In this document: one piece after another, positions 11,901 through 19,223 of the stretch
How the letters are laid out: every line of letters starts with the position of its first letter
How positions within the stretch are numbered: the stretch's first letter is position 1
From: JANQHS01 sp965227315
GTDB lineage: Bacteria > Bacteroidota > Bacteroidia > Cytophagales > CCMP332
Length of the DNA: 64,000 nt
Assembly (NCBI GenBank): GCA_965227315.1
Contig: OZ245737.1
Span: forward strand, 558,001 to 622,000
Reading direction: 5' to 3'
Notes under the pieces: model-generated
What the model was told of the DNA's origin: nothing
Database searches by the model: none
Seen by the model: only the letters and a program-made list of their open reading frames with translations
Made by a program: the position numbers and the translations under genes

Positions 11901-14900
11901 GCGGAATCGGCAGATGAGGGTGCATAGCTGGCATTCAGGTCGGTGGCGGCCGGTGAAAAAATACCGGTACCATTCGAAGACCATACTCCGCCACTGGCCC
12001 CAAAAACTATCCCATTAAGGCCAAAAGAAACTATATCGGAACAAACAGTCGTATCAGGACCAGCTGCAACCACGGGCAGAGATTGGAAGGTTACCACTAT
12101 GGAATCATTGACAGGACTACAATTCCCGTTTCCGGTGCTGGAAATGGTCAGCGTCACCTGACCTGCTACGGTATCGGCGGCTGAAGGAACATAACTTGCG
12201 TTCAACGCCGTATTTGACGGGCTAAAGCTACCTGTCCCACTTGTTGTCCAGACAGCCCCGGACGAAACCGTGACTGATCCGTTCAAAGGTATATTGGTTG
12301 TATTAGCACAAACCGTGATATCTCCTCCGGCACTGATCGTAGGTGCCGGAGTGGTTGTGATGATCAGATCATCCGTCACCGCATTACAGGTTCCATTTCC
12401 GGTACTCGTGAGGGTGATGGTCACAATGCCGGCAATCGAATCCGCATTCGAGAATGTGTATATGGCGTTCAGGTCATTTGCATTCGGGCTAAAACTTCCC
12501 GAACCGGATGAACTCCAGGTACCACCAGTAGCATGGGTCACCGACCCGGCCAGGGCAACGGAAAGGTTGTCCGAACAGATCACAAGATCAGGTCCTGCAT
12601 CAATTTTAGGAGCCGGATCAATAGTCAGTAACAGGGAATCAACAACCGGGTTGCAGGTTCCGTTTCCCGTCGTTGTCAGGCTGAGATAGACTTGGCCTGC
12701 CGCCGTATCCGCATTCGAGGGAATATAATTTGTCAGCAATGATGAGGCTGACGGGGAGAAGAACCCGGTCCCTGAAGATGACCAAATTCCCCCGGCTGCT
12801 CTGGTCACAGATCCGTTTAAAGGCACCGAATTCACATCGGCACAAACAGTAATATCATTTCCGGGAAAGGATTTCGGTGCGGGAGTAATGGTCAGGATCA
12901 TGGAGTCCTGATCGGAAGGACATCCGTTATTTCCGGTTGTTGTCAACACGATCAGCACGGATCCTGCTGCGGTATCAGCCGCCGATGGAATGTAATTTAC
13001 ATTCAAGGAGGTATCCGAAGGAGAGAATGTCCCTGTCCCTGTCCTTGTCCAGATCCCTCCGTTTGCCCCGGTCACATTCCCAATAATGTTTATCCCCCCT
13101 GCATCGGCACAGGCGGTCAGGTCCGGGCCGGCATTTGCGATTATTTCAGGCAGTATGGTGACGACCACTGTATCGGTCTCAGCGGTGCAAAAACCATTTC
13201 CCGTAGAAGTCAAAACCAGTATCACAGAACCTGAGCTCTTGTCAAATGCAGACAGGTTATAGTTGGTGATGATGGCATTGGGGTTATCAAAAGTTCCTGA
13301 GCCGGATGTAGTCCATGCACCTCCGGAAGCATTGGTAATGAATCCACTCAGGTTTACAATATTTTGAACCTCACAGACTACCTGATCTCCGCCCGCATCT
13401 ACTGTCGGGCCATTGAAGAGGTTAATGGTGACATTATCCGATATGGATGGACAAAAGGCATTGGCAACGGTGGTCAGAGTTAGTGTGACAGACCCGTTTG
13501 AAACTTCGGTCGGAGTTGGGGTATAGGTGGCATTCAGGGTGGACGCATCCGGACTAAAGGCTCCTGCTCCGCCCGACCAATTGCTCAGGCTCCCCGACCC
13601 CGCCAGTTGAACCGGAAAATCATTGGTACAGACATTTTGATCCGGGCCGGCATCCACCGTTGGAGCAGAAATGAAGTTGATATCCATCATATCTGTCCGG
13701 GCATTACATCCCTGATTCCCGGTGGTTGTTAAAGTCAAGGTAATGCTGCCGAGAGCCGTGTCAGCAGAAGTGGGGTTATAAACAGCATTCAGTGTGTTAG
13801 CATCAGGAGTGAATGTTCCGGTTCCACTTGAGGTCCATGTACCCCCGGAAGCAATGGTGACAATCCCATTTAAAGAAACCGAAGAAAGATCCCCGCAGAC
13901 GTCCTGGTCAGGTCCGGCATCAACAGTGGGTGGCGGACCAATGGTGATGGTCATGACATCCGATACCGGATTACAGTTTCCGTTACCGGTCGATATCAAG
14001 GTCAGGCTAACGGAGCCATTGCTGATCTCAGTCGCCGAAGGGGTATACATGGCATTGAGGGTATTGGCGTCAGGGCTAAATACACCTGTACCTCCCGTCC
14101 ATTGTCCTCCTGTTGCTCCCGTCACATTTCCCGCAAGAGTGACAGAAGAATTGTCAGAGCAAACAGTGGTATCGTTTCCGGCATCCACAATCGGCGCCGG
14201 TGTGATCGTAATAGTGACAACATCCGTTACCGGAGTGCAATCTCCGTTTCCCGTAGAGGTAAGGGTCAGGGTTACCGACCCGTTAGAGATCTCGGCAGCA
14301 GTGGGGATGTATTGTGCGTTCAGATCGTTGGCATTGGGTGTGTATGTTCCGGCACCGCCTGACCATGTACCCCCGGTCGCAATGGAAACAGAACCGCTCA
14401 GGGTGGCTACCGCATTGTTTTCACAAATTGAAACCGGTGGTCCGGCATCCACAACCGGAGCAGGTGTAATGGTAATCACCATGGTATCCTCTACGGGGAG
14501 ACAATTCCCATTTCCTGAGGAGGTCAGGGTTAGGATGACCGAACCTGCCGTGGTATCGGCCGAAGAGGGTGTATAGACTGCATTCAGGGTTGTACTGTTG
14601 GGTGAAAAGGTTCCTGTGCCGCTGGTCGTCCATTGACCTCCTGTTGCACCGATCACACTGCCATTGAGATTTGTATTTGCATTGTTCGCACATACGGTTT
14701 GGCTTTGACCTGCATTCACAACCGGTGCCGGCGGAATGAACAGGCGCATGGTATCGGTATCCGGATTGCAACCGGTCCTGGTGGCCGAATAAACAAGATC
14801 GACAAATCCAAGCGCTATTTCTCCAGCCGAAGGGTCATAGGTAACGGCTCCCTGATTCGGAGGATTCGGAGTATAGGTTCCCGCTCCTCCTATCCATGTA

Positions 14901-17900
14901 GAAGAAGTGGCGTTCAGAAAGGAACCATTCAGGGATGCCAGGGTATTGTTAGCGCAAACCGTGTCATCTGGTCCGGCATCCGCCACGGGGGCCGGTGTAA
15001 AAATGATAGTCAGGGTGTCCCTGTCAGCCGGACAAATTCCATTCCCGGTGGTTTCCAGGATCAGGGCGGAAAGGACACCGGCAATTTCCCCTGGTGTTGG
15101 GATATAATCAGCATTTAAAGTGGTGTTATTGGGAAGAAATGAGCCTACCCCGAACCAAATACCTCCACCGGCATCCGTGACAGAACCATTGAGTGTTATG
15201 GAGACATTATTTGCGCATTCCGTAATGTCAGGACCAGCGCTTGCCTGAGGCCCCGGAATAATCGAAATATTCAGGGTGTCATCCTCAACTGGACAGGTTC
15301 CTGTTCCGGTGGTCGTTATGATCAATTGCGCGCTTCCATTACTGATCTCTGTTGCTGAAGGGGAATATACGGCCATCGGATCGGTGTTTCCGGGATTGAA
15401 AGAACCTCCTCCACCCGACCATATGATCCCTCCGGCATTGGCAAAAGACCCGGCAAGGGTCACATCAGCTGCAGTAGAACAAACCACCTGATCCGGACCG
15501 GAATTTACGGTTGGCCCCGGCAGGATGGTGATCACCACATCATCGCTGACAGCAGCGCAGATCCCATTACCGGTTGTTGTCAAAGTGAGGGTAACGGTTC
15601 CTGCCGTGATCTCGGCAGCCGTTGGCGTATAGATAGCATTCAAGTCGGTATTGCTCGGATTAAAGGTACCTGCACCTCCTGACCAAGTACCGCCCGTTGC
15701 CACACCGATGTTACCGTTCAGGTTCACGGTCGGGGCATTCCCGCAAATGGTGGTATCATTCCCTGCTGAGACGGTGGGCGCAGGAGCAAAACTTGCAATC
15801 ATGCTGTCTTGAACCGCCAGACAGGTTCCATTTCCTGTGCTGGTTAAAAACAGTTTTACCGACCCTGCGGTGATCTCAGCCGGGGACGGTGTATAGGTAC
15901 CAGTCAAGCTATTTGCTGAAGGAGCAAAGGCCCCCGTTCCCCCACTCCAGGTACCTCCGGTAGCTACAGTGACCAGCCCGTTTAAAGGAACAACCGGAAC
16001 ATTTGCGCATAGGTTGGTGTCCGGTCCGGCATCAATGGTCGGTGCCGGGGTAATTGTAATTTGGATTGTCGAATCCACAGCCAGGCAGTTTCCATTTCCT
16101 GTGGACGTGAGCGTTAATGATGCGCTGCCTGCAGTGATCTCTGCCGCGGAGGGACTGTAGGTATTGTTGACCAGCCCGGTGTTACCACCCGAGAATATTC
16201 CTCCTCCCCCACTCCAAAGGCCTCCGGTGGCCACGGTTATGCTGGCATTCAAAAGAACATCCGCATTGTTGCCACAAACAATATGATCAGGGCCTGGATC
16301 CACGACAGGAGCCGGAGTTATGGTGATCAGAATGGTGGAATCCACGGCAAGACATGTTCCATTGCCGGTAGAAGTCAATGTCAGGGAAGCAGTCCCGGCC
16401 TGTATCTCCGCTGCAGAAGGAGAATAGGTGTTGTTGATCAATCCGGTTGTACCAGCGGAGAATGTGCCTGTTCCTCCACTCCACACCCCACCGCTAGCTA
16501 CAGTAATTGTAGCGTTCAGCAGGACATCGGCATTGTTTCCGCAAACCGTGTGATCAGGGCCTGGATCTACGACCGGTGCAGGGGTAAAGGTGATGGTAGC
16601 CACATCATCCACAGGAATGCAGTTGCCATTTTGGATGCTGGTCAGGGTCAGGTTCAGAGTACCCGCCGTAATCTCCGCAGCGGTCGGTGTATAGGTTGCT
16701 ACCAGTGAACTATCGTGGGGAGAAAAAGTTCCTGCGCCTCCTGACCATCGTCCCCCACCGGCATTGGTCACCGATCCGTTCAGCACCACTTGAGCATTGT
16801 TTGAACAAACCGTATAGGGTCCTCCGGAGGATACGATAGGGGCATCATTATAAAAAATGGTAACATTATCGGTTTCCGCTGGGCATATCCCGTTCCCTGT
16901 TGTCGTTAATGTCAGCGTGACCGAGCCGGCGGTGATTTCACCTGCCGTAGGTGTATAAACCGCAGTCAGGCTGGAGTCATGTGGATTAAAGGTTCCGCCT
17001 CCCCCGGACCAACGGCCGCCGGTGGCCACGATCACCGAGCCCTGCAAGGCGATAGGTGCGTTGTTTTTACAACTGAAAAGATCGGGGCCAGCATTCGCTG
17101 CAATGGGACTTGGATTCGCTGTGACCACCACCGTATCATAAACAGGCGGACAATCGGTGGAGTCGGTCATGATCACCGAATAAGTACCTACCCCGACATC
17201 AATGCTCGCCGTGGTCTCACCGGTACTCCAGAGGAAGGCATAGGGCGGCGCTCCTCCATTACCGTTCGCCGTGATCGTGGCGGCACTTCCCCCAAAACAA
17301 ATGGAAGGGTCCTTGGGAAGGATCTCCACAAATTTATCTGATACAAAGAATACCCTAACGGTTTGAAAGACCGTATCCGTATTACAACCTCCGATCGGGA
17401 TACCGGAAACCTGATAATCAATAAATGGCGGCGGGGAGTCAGCCGTATCGATCCTAACCTGAACAGTATCACATTGGCTGGTACAATCCAGATAACCATT
17501 GTAGGTCGCATTGAAGGGTATGGAAGTCCAGGTAATGGTTGAAAGCTGGTAATTCGTGGCGAAGAGCTCGGCGCTACATCCGTCACTGACAACTGTAGGC
17601 GGTGATACACCCGGCTTTGCGATCGACGTGATCCGATACTGGTTCAGGTTAGATCCCGGCTTACAAAAGGTGATCCTGTGCGGTCCGGGTGTGCTAAGAC
17701 AAAGAGGAGTTCCGACCGGTTGTGGGGGCCCGCATTCGACCTGATAGAACAAAGCCCCACTTGGTTGAGCTCCTGAAGCGATATCAAACCGGAATCCCTG
17801 GGCACCCGAATCCAGAGTAAGAAAAAACTCGATGCATCTATCCGGAGAACTAGTACCGCAACAATTCCCACTTCTCTTAACTGCACTGCTAATCCAAATA

Positions 17901-18076
17901 GAATCCGGACTACCGGTAAGGTTTACAATAAAAGAAGGTGTTGAGGGATCGCAGGGTTGCGCGAAGGAGTTTTCCGGAGCGAAGCCAACGAATAACAAAA
18001 GCAGTACAAATACAGGGTTTAGGTTTTTGCGTATCTCTCGTGTACGATTTCTCTTAAAAAATCTTGGTTCCTGCAT
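2948..18076 (-). CDS. Giant repetitive adhesin with type B T9SS sorting domain
   Basis: A 5,042-residue protein from one uninterrupted 15.1-kb frame. Order of parts: basic N-terminus and signal peptide to residue ~40 (ends NSFAQ); a Cys-rich unique region to ~260; one SprB-type repeat at ~268-315 (GGAPPYAFLWSTGE); about 48 tandem repeats of ~88 residues at ~321-4565; several non-repeat Ig/PKD-like modules; and a C-terminal ~95-residue CHU_C type B sorting domain (FPNAFSPNGDNIDDFY, RVYNRWGEVIF, ending LIR). Each repeat has a pattern like DAGPDQTVCADN, LNGSV, GG.WSSSGTG.FSPS, a YTPSAADTAAG element, LTLTSTGNG.C and ITPAP, giving two Cys per repeat. The architecture is that of SprB-class surface adhesins used in gliding or attachment, but the repeats are not SprB repeats. 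Three PorP/SprF genes are divergent from it, which fits type B export. It could serve in motility, cell-cell or surface attachment; the sequence does not decide. Confidence 0.9.
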   Translation of the reverse strand: MQEPRFFKRNRTREIRKNLNPVFVLLLLFVGFAPENSFAQPCDPSTPSFIVNLTGSPDSIWISSAVKRSGNCCGTSSPDRCIEFFLTLDSGAQGFRFDIASGAQPSGALFYQVECGPPQPVGTPLCLSTPGPHRITFCKPGSNLNQYRITSIAKPGVSPPTVVSDGCSAELFATNYQLSTITWTSIPFNATYNGYLDCTSQCDTVQVRIDTADSPPPFIDYQVSGIPIGGCNTDTVFQTVRVFFVSDKFVEILPKDPSICFGGSAATITANGNGGAPPYAFLWSTGETTASIDVGVGTYSVIMTDSTDCPPVYDTVVVTANPSPIAANAGPDLFSCKNNAPIALQGSVIVATGGRWSGGGGTFNPHDSSLTAVYTPTAGEITAGSVTLTLTTTGNGICPAETDNVTIFYNDAPIVSSGGPYTVCSNNAQVVLNGSVTNAGGGRWSGGAGTFSPHDSSLVATYTPTAAEITAGTLNLTLTSIQNGNCIPVDDVATITFTPAPVVDPGPDHTVCGNNADVLLNATITVASGGVWSGGTGTFSAGTTGLINNTYSPSAAEIQAGTASLTLTSTGNGTCLAVDSTILITITPAPVVDPGPDHIVCGNNADVLLNASITVATGGLWSGGGGIFSGGNTGLVNNTYSPSAAEITAGSASLTLTSTGNGNCLAVDSTIQITITPAPTIDAGPDTNLCANVPVVPLNGLVTVATGGTWSGGTGAFAPSANSLTGTYTPSPAEITAGSVKLFLTSTGNGTCLAVQDSMIASFAPAPTVSAGNDTTICGNAPTVNLNGNIGVATGGTWSGGAGTFNPSNTDLNAIYTPTAAEITAGTVTLTLTTTGNGICAAVSDDVVITILPGPTVNSGPDQVVCSTAADVTLAGSFANAGGIIWSGGGGSFNPGNTDPMAVYSPSATEISNGSAQLIITTTGTGTCPVEDDTLNISIIPGPQASAGPDITECANNVSITLNGSVTDAGGGIWFGVGSFLPNNTTLNADYIPTPGEIAGVLSALILETTGNGICPADRDTLTIIFTPAPVADAGPDDTVCANNTLASLNGSFLNATSSTWIGGAGTYTPNPPNQGAVTYDPSAGEIALGFVDLVYSATRTGCNPDTDTMRLFIPPAPVVNAGQSQTVCANNANTNLNGSVIGATGGQWTTSGTGTFSPNSTTLNAVYTPSSADTTAGSVILTLTSSGNGNCLPVEDTMVITITPAPVVDAGPPVSICENNAVATLSGSVSIATGGTWSGGAGTYTPNANDLNAQYIPTAAEISNGSVTLTLTSTGNGDCTPVTDVVTITITPAPIVDAGNDTTVCSDNSSVTLAGNVTGATGGQWTGGTGVFSPDANTLNAMYTPSATEISNGSVSLTLISTGNGNCNPVSDVMTITIGPPPTVDAGPDQDVCGDLSSVSLNGIVTIASGGTWTSSGTGTFTPDANTLNAVYNPTSADTALGSITLTLTTTGNQGCNARTDMMDINFISAPTVDAGPDQNVCTNDFPVQLAGSGSLSNWSGGAGAFSPDASTLNATYTPTPTEVSNGSVTLTLTTVANAFCPSISDNVTINLFNGPTVDAGGDQVVCEVQNIVNLSGFITNASGGAWTTSGSGTFDNPNAIITNYNLSAFDKSSGSVILVLTSTGNGFCTAETDTVVVTILPEIIANAGPDLTACADAGGINIIGNVTGANGGIWTRTGTGTFSPSDTSLNVNYIPSAADTAAGSVLIVLTTTGNNGCPSDQDSMILTITPAPKSFPGNDITVCADVNSVPLNGSVTRAAGGIWSSSGTGFFSPSASSLLTNYIPSNADTAAGQVYLSLTTTGNGTCNPVVDSLLLTIDPAPKIDAGPDLVICSDNLSVALAGSVTHATGGTWSSSGSGSFSPNANDLNAIYTFSNADSIAGIVTITLTSTGNGTCNAVTDDLIITTTPAPTISAGGDITVCANTTNIPLNGSVTVSSGAVWTTSGTGSFSPSNTALNASYVPSAADTVAGQVTLTISSTGNGNCSPVNDSIVVTFQSLPVVAAGPDTTVCSDIVSFGLNGIVFGASGGVWSSNGTGIFSPAATDLNASYAPSSADSATGALFLTLTATGTGVCPAISDQFTLNLTPGIVVDAGPDATVCADTNQVVLTGTVTNAGGGFWTSSGTGVFVPDSSDLNASYIPSAFDTAAGAVVLTLTSTGNGLCNPVSDNLMLTFNPAPFVFAGPDQTLCADQGALALSGQVFIASGGAWSTNGAGSFSPSNSQLLTNYLINGADTAAGSIEIYLTSTGNGICSAEIDTLNIAFQPEIQINAGPDQTLCSDVISVQLAGSLQNSPGASWTSTGTGTFSPSPNDLNAIYVPSTADDSLGFVTLRLTSAPIGACDSVFDEMLLTLTPAPTVDAGLDQTICASSPTINLNGSVAVATGGQWSTSSGFGSFSPNNTTLNATFTPTATQISNGTVVITLTTTGNGGCNTYTDNMVLTIQPDPVSNAGPDVTICADNPSLPLSGTVIGASGGTWSTTGSGSFAPDDTTLNGSYIYSLADQLNGGNQIILTTNGNGVCPADMDTLDLIITPAPTISANVDTACVDESGIDFSGTVTVASGLQWSSSGTGTFTPTNTALNITYTPSAADLLAGQIVIRVVSTGNGNCNQVSDSIILFTNPAPVVDAGLDKVVCEDNPTTNLNGSFTIAASGEWTSLGGGTFSPNPNVLNPSYTASALDISNGFVDLVLTTNDPAICAQGSDTVRVIITTAPTIDAGLDVVQCEDRDTIVLSAMTTIANGGIWSSQGTGFFQDSTALSTQYFASAGDKTLGSFYLIVTSTGNGLCNAVTDSLLVTLNPGTSVDAGADIPICEDVDTILFTAVIGNASGGVWSTTGAGTIIPSTTALSIQYLVDTADYTAGGFTMINTTTGNGDCFAAVDSSTITFEPLPTATITVPNACATDTVNLVGTFTNADTAYWTSSGTGTFIPDTISTNVQYIPSAADILAGSVLIAYQTIGATACFDGLDTANLNLSPPPEAIAGAADTVCADTSGYALTGVINNATGGIWSTTGSGNFQPNPTTLNATYVPSAADTAAGLVGLILTSTGNGLCSEDRDTLWLTITPAPFVNAGPGIVCDNNAILNINGTVYIASGGLWSTGGDGTFGNVNQLSTTYTLGTNDLIAGTVILTLSSTGNGQCRVATDTMTINVTPPPQAFAGNDTTICGDQLAVTLNGSVITATGGAWTSLGTGSFNDSTLLNAIYTFSAQDIANDSVILVLNTTGNGSCLPDQDSIIIRFGPIPTVFISDTTICSNAASIPLSGTVTVATGGIWTGTGTGNFVPPNSLSTNYNPSAADLAAGSIQAILTSTGNGGCNAYSDTIDLFFTPQPTVSAGTPQTVCADTAFLQLSGSLSNAGGVVWTSSGNGMFNDSSLTNAQYVFSALDTAAGSDTFYIETTGNGNCPAAFDTVVALITPAPFLDAGPDFTVCADTSVIPLNANFGIALGVQWATSNGTGVFNPGNTDPSPFYNITAADTTLDTLIFTVETRLNGDCKTKFDTVNVAITPAPTLSFTPNTICSQNPNIQLNAQFTQATGILWSTSGTGSFIPNTTDPMAIYVRSSGDSALGSIFINGVTTGNGLCRAVYDSLLVNFIPAPEADAGLDQQLCANEDTVQLSGTVITALGGIWTSSGTGSFTNDTSLVTQYLLTPQDKIDSLITIYLSTTGNGACLPDVDSLQIAIVSTSPVANAGTDIIVCADVTSIQLNGSITGATGGTWTGNGGGFFSPNANDTNAIYFPVPADTLAGVVNLALTTTGNGICAANTDSVDIIFASSPLIDAGPDQTICQDFPTASLAGVVSGGNPIIWSSSGTGVFSDSSDVNSTYTASPQDITDSVVNLLISTTGANGCQVVTDQMKIFIRPGPTADAGFPTSICADESSVSLNGSFTNAGGIVWSTLGTGTFSDTISASTTYFPSPADTVAGFVDLIITTTANSGCNPADDTVRITINPGVTINAGPDQVVCSNTTSILLSGSVSTATGGQWSSLNGGIFSPSPAGLSPQYFFDSLDYLSDSIYLTITSTGNGSCFAKSDSMKVNFVPNPTVDAGLDQVVCEDNAIANLNGTVLVAGGGQWISSGTGTFSPSDTSLNATYTLSAADIAAGAVNIALTTIQNGQCDSVTDFVNISVTPAPTVIAGGDQTICYSESSVILSGIATNQSSVVWSSTGTGNFLNPSALNTSYIPSTADKNSGMVSLILTVNGNGTCVPVTDTVEVIIRPVITADAGIDQTICADVPFITLNGNISGATSHHWSTSGTGTFSPSAAVLAPQYFVSSPDIVVGSVGLTISTDSLICPPVSDGMVLNITPAPTIDVGADLLVCESEDSVQLSATFAVAGGVSWTSSGTGTFSPSANVQNPVYLPSAADTAVGNILITATTTGNGTCQPVSDGLLLSFKDDPIAKAGFDITICAIDSLANLNGIILNAGGGFWTSSGSGIFLPDPTDLSAVYQPSPTDTAQGFVDIILETTLNDGCPQDRDTIRILIDPEPVVTTGDVDACADEAGIQLNGTIWNAQGGLWTTSGSGVFAPSASTLGVTYVPSQPDFTAGLVTLTLTSTGSGACPPAADDATVIITQLPVADGGADQTICRGDMTTLVPIIDPGNSYSWFTLDTINIGNDPLVDITASTDTAFIVQVTDVNGCQQTDTAFVFVIDPPQFSLDPHFCYEEGLVISSNPSFDPLLGTYQWSRNDTILTEEMLDSLLVAEPGNHEITYNYESCNQTASTMVTLPPALDPEITYACDGDTTIISIQYYPKANYLWTLEGTPVGGDTSQILGVATDSLYYNVLVTDSLTCQSQDSVLLVPVPPPVLPLEDVDACIGDVVTLDGTPVNVVDTLKSTYQWYQNGIILPSDTFPRLQVRDSGMYQLDYALGTCEAEDSSFVTFNELPIPDNDPREIFCKEISPTVSLDAGPASRYYWFYTGDTTRFSDHDDFGYFYFEIYNEFDCKEIDSILVEENCPPLVHFPNAFSPNGDNIDDFYRIFGSNFSNMEFRVYNRWGEVIFQATSKEEVWDGTFRGEEMPPGVYPWTATWKGIFPGQEGPYDAQGQITLIR
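4377..17115 (-). repeat. Array of about 48 tandem ~265-bp repeats inside the adhesin gene
   Basis: I counted about 48 consecutive copies of an ~88-residue unit by eye, each opening near xxDAGPDxxVC and closing near TITPAP. Two flavours are visible. One has WSGGAGTF and AAEITAG and dominates copies 1-14. The other has WSSSGTGTF and SAADTAAG and dominates the later copies. The reading frame is kept throughout. Because of the repeats, long spurious frames also open on the opposite strand. Confidence 0.9.
16040..16573 (-). repeat. Most similar neighbouring repeat pair (copies 3 and 4)
   Basis: Two adjacent 267-bp units each encode 89 residues and differ at about 13 positions by my count. They share VVDPGPDH, VCGNNADVLLNA, NNTYSPSAAEI and LAVDSTI, all unusual in other copies. 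This points to a relatively recent in-frame tandem duplication. Confidence 0.75.
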
Positions 18077-18131
18077 TAAATAAGAATTTCTCTCTAGGAA
18101 ATTACCTGTTAGGAGTTCTACGAATTAATAA

Positions 18132-18139
18132 TAGTTTTG
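18132..18139 (+). promoter_or_regulatory. Putative -7 promoter box for the PorP/SprF genes
   Basis: TAGTTTTG fits the Bacteroidota -7 consensus TAnnTTTG exactly and lies 22 bases before the TTG start at 18162. No clear TTTG -33 element was found at the right distance. The adhesin starts only 85 bases away on the other strand, so this short gap must hold both promoters. Confidence 0.4.
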
Positions 18140-18161
18140 TTCCAAAAGTAACCGTAGCCGT

Positions 18162-19223
18162 TTGAGCCGAAAGATACCCAAATTACCATTTTCAGCCATT
18201 TTATTTTGCCTTTGCTTTTCCACCAAGGGAATTTCTCAGGAGCTGCTTTTTTCGCAATATTTCAATGCGGAGATGCTCTATAATCCAGCAGATGCGGGAC
18301 ATTTTTCAGGAATCGGGGCACAACTTCTGACCCGTACACAATGGATGGAATTAAACAACCCCCTGCGGTCGAATTACTTTTCTGCCTCTTATGGTTTTCA
18401 TAAGAAAGAGGACATAGAGCATCACCTGGGTGGAGTAGGCTTAGAATTTCACAATTTCAACGCTGGCGATAACAATATCACCTCTACGGGATTTTCTATC
18501 AACCCTGCCTACAATATTTACCTGGATGAAAATAAGGTGTTTGATATGAGCTTTGGGTTGAAGCTCGGCTATGAGCAACGTGGACTCAACCCTTCAGCCT
18601 TAAAGTGGGGAACGCAATTCAATCCTTCTGTAGGTTTTGATCCAAGCCTGGCCTCAAACGAAAATAATCTCTCTGAAAATGTGGGTTTTATGGATATTGG
18701 GGCGGGTGTGGACTTCATGTACAGGCCCGAGAAAACCTCTCACCAGCATCCCCTCTCTTTTTTCGTAAAACTCGCAGGAATGCACCTCACCAGGCCTAAT
18801 GTTTCATTTTATGGGGTAGATGAGCGGATCGAAATGATCTTCAACGCGGATCTTGGTATCCGAAAAGGCTTTTCCGAAAGCTTTACCATGGGTTTTGACG
18901 TATTTGCCATGAGCCAGGGCGAAAATACCCTGTTGCAACCCGGGCTTTTCGGACTTTATAAACTACACACGGTGGATCACGGAATTATTCCTCATGAACT
19001 CAAGGTTGGTGTCTGGTACAGGGTTGAAGATGCGGCGATCGCTCTGTTTGAATTTGGAAACCACAATTATTCAATAGGCTTTAGCTATGATTTCAATAAT
19101 TCGGGGATCAGTGAAACAGGTGGAAACTATTCTGCGTTTGAGATATCACTGAGACTTCACCTTATGAAAAAGGTTCATAAGGAGAGTAAACCCGATTATT
19201 ATTATCATAGTCCGAGGACCTAA
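18162..19223 (+). CDS. PorP/SprF-family outer-membrane protein (divergent paralog)
   Basis: A 353-residue protein of the type IX secretion PorP/SprF family. The signal peptide runs to ~26 (ends GISQ). The family opening is present as ELLFSQYFNAEMLYNPADAG, and later parts are beta-barrel-like with alternating aromatic and glycine residues. Start is TTG at 18162; the frame has a stop at 18132 and no ATG before residue ~37, which would lose the signal peptide. PorP/SprF proteins lie in the outer membrane; SprF is needed for export of type B (CHU_C) cargo. This copy is clearly diverged from the two that follow. Its stop overlaps the next start by one base (TAATG), so the two are translationally coupled. 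Its position opposite the giant type B adhesin makes it a good candidate for the dedicated partner of that protein. Confidence 0.8.
   Translation: MSRKIPKLPFSAILFCLCFSTKGISQELLFSQYFNAEMLYNPADAGHFSGIGAQLLTRTQWMELNNPLRSNYFSASYGFHKKEDIEHHLGGVGLEFHNFNAGDNNITSTGFSINPAYNIYLDENKVFDMSFGLKLGYEQRGLNPSALKWGTQFNPSVGFDPSLASNENNLSENVGFMDIGAGVDFMYRPEKTSHQHPLSFFVKLAGMHLTRPNVSFYGVDERIEMIFNADLGIRKGFSESFTMGFDVFAMSQGENTLLQPGLFGLYKLHTVDHGIIPHELKVGVWYRVEDAAIALFEFGNHNYSIGFSYDFNNSGISETGGNYSAFEISLRLHLMKKVHKESKPDYYYHSPRT

Noticed and set aside
3509..12689. Many other plus-strand frames of 60-170 codons across the adhesin region
   Set aside because: All are shadows of the repeat array on the opposite strand; their content follows the repeat period.
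13794..14576. 260-residue open frame on the plus strand inside the adhesin
   Set aside because: It is the antisense of several tandem repeats and recurs with each unit (words like PVPxxxxCPPxA). It has no start signal, signal peptide or family match; the minus-strand frame is the real gene.
4377..17115. Possible CRISPR array or satellite DNA
   Set aside because: The repeats are ~265 bp, diverged, in frame and protein-coding; there are no short identical repeats with unique spacers.
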